Below are positions 5,667 through 6,254 of a DNA stretch of 6,254 nucleotides, in pieces. The notes under the pieces were generated by a model. That model had not been told where the DNA came from, did not search any database, and saw nothing but the letters and a program-made list of their open reading frames with translations. Source of the DNA: an uncultured Enterocloster sp. (GTDB taxonomy: Bacteria > Bacillota > Clostridia > Lachnospirales > Lachnospiraceae); NCBI GenBank assembly GCA_944382045.1, contig CALWMT010000162.1, positions 1 to 6,254 of the forward strand, written 5' to 3'. The position numbers and the translations under genes are program-made. The first letter of the stretch is position 1. Each line of letters opens with the position of its first letter.

Positions 5667-6254
5667 ATGAGAATTATGTATGAGGAGCTGCTGAGGCGCT
5701 TCAAGGAAATTCTGATGAGCAGGGGCCTGGCGGAGGATTACGCAGAGGAGGCGGCGGCTGTCTTTGCGGGGAACAGCCGGGATGGAATTTATTCCCACGG
5801 TGCGAACCGCTTTCCGAGGATCATAGGGGACATTGACCGGGGGGCCATCGATCCTTCGGCCTCCCCCACCTGTGAGATGGCCGCAGGGGCTATGGAGCGC
5901 TGGGACGGCCACAGGGGATTTGGCCCCTTAAACGCCAGGCTTGCCATGAACCGGGCCATTGAGCTGGCAAAGGAGTATGGCATCGGCCTGGTGGCCCTGG
6001 GAAACAACAACCACTGGCTTCGGGGCGGAAGCTACGGCTGGCAGGCGGCAGACGCGGGCTGCATTGGCATCTGCTGGTCCAACACCATGCCGAATATGCC
6101 GGCCTGGGGCGGAAGGGATATCAAAATCGGCAACAACCCGCTGGTGCTTGCAATTCCCAGGAGCAGCGGCCAGCATGTGGTGGTGGATTGTGCCCTTTCC
6201 CAGTTCTCATATGGAAAGCTGGAGGAGACCAGGCTCAAGGGGCTTCAGCTCCCT
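5667..6254 (+). CDS. dlgD: 2,3-diketo-L-gulonate reductase (YiaK/DlgD family), N-terminal part
   Basis: NAD(P)H-dependent reduction of 2,3-diketo-L-gulonate to 3-dehydro-L-gulonate, a step in use of ascorbate-type sugar acids. It belongs to the LDH2/malate-dehydrogenase-like family. The 196 residues visible align with E. coli YiaK almost without gaps from the first methionine: IYSHGANRFPRII against VYSHGVNRFPRFI, then GIGLVALGNNNHWLRGG, SYGWQAADAGCIGICW, IGNNPLVLAIP and FSYGKLE. His44 falls at the same position as the catalytic histidine of YiaK. About 135 C-terminal residues are beyond the window, judged from the 332-residue E. coli protein. Relatives in the same family act on malate, lactate or ureidoglycolate, so the exact substrate is less certain than the family, but the NHW.RGGSYGWQ segment favours the YiaK branch. 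It starts 36 bases after nrdD with no terminator between, so read-through from the nrdD promoter is possible. Confidence 0.88.
   Translation, partial: MRIMYEELLRRFKEILMSRGLAEDYAEEAAAVFAGNSRDGIYSHGANRFPRIIGDIDRGAIDPSASPTCEMAAGAMERWDGHRGFGPLNARLAMNRAIELAKEYGIGLVALGNNNHWLRGGSYGWQAADAGCIGICWSNTMPNMPAWGGRDIKIGNNPLVLAIPRSSGQHVVVDCALSQFSYGKLEETRLKGLQLP

Noticed and set aside
5283..5912. 209-codon open frame on the - strand across the nrdD/reductase junction
   Set aside because: It overlaps the redoxin domain and the start of the reductase, both clearly coding on the + strand, and shows no domain of its own.

Overview
The window looks like chromosomal DNA from an anaerobic Firmicute of the Clostridia, most likely a Lachnospiraceae-type gut bacterium. 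This is inferred from class III (oxygen-sensitive) ribonucleotide reductase genes, strong purine-rich ribosome binding sites, use of a TTG start, and protein sequences that resemble clostridial homologues. Base composition is moderately GC-rich by eye and uniform. All genes are on the + strand, and there is no sign of mobile elements, CRISPR, tRNA or rRNA.

Layout. (1) Bases 1-3051 are a tight gene train: the C-terminal end of nrdG (activase of anaerobic ribonucleotide reductase), a dUTPase (dut), a single-pass membrane protein with TPR repeats, and the ribosome-associated GTPase hflX. The first three are joined by two 4-base ATGA stop/start overlaps, and hflX follows after 21 bases from a TTG start. 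(2) Bases 3052-3206 are the only real intergenic regulatory region. It holds two candidate NrdR boxes, an A-rich tract, a good sigma-A promoter with an extended -10, and a 35-base near-perfect palindrome at the predicted 5' end of the transcript. (3) Bases 3207-5630 encode an 807-residue class III ribonucleotide reductase (nrdD) with an N-terminal ATP cone, the catalytic barrel, a zinc/glycyl-radical C-terminus and a fused thioredoxin/glutaredoxin-like domain with a CPNC motif. (4) From 5667 to the window end lies the N-terminal 196 residues of a YiaK/DlgD-type 2,3-diketo-L-gulonate reductase.

How the genes fit together. NrdG generates the glycyl radical on NrdD. Class III enzymes reduce NTPs directly, so UTP becomes dUTP, which Dut hydrolyses to dUMP, protecting DNA from uracil and feeding thymidylate synthesis. 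The nrdG-dut coupling therefore makes metabolic sense. NrdD sits apart, behind its own promoter with a probable NrdR site that would sense the (d)ATP state. The fused redoxin suggests this NrdD draws electrons from a dithiol relay rather than from formate. HflX, the TPR protein and the sugar-acid reductase have no obvious mechanistic link to deoxynucleotide synthesis. The most interesting parts are the NrdD-redoxin fusion and the compact regulatory region in front of it.
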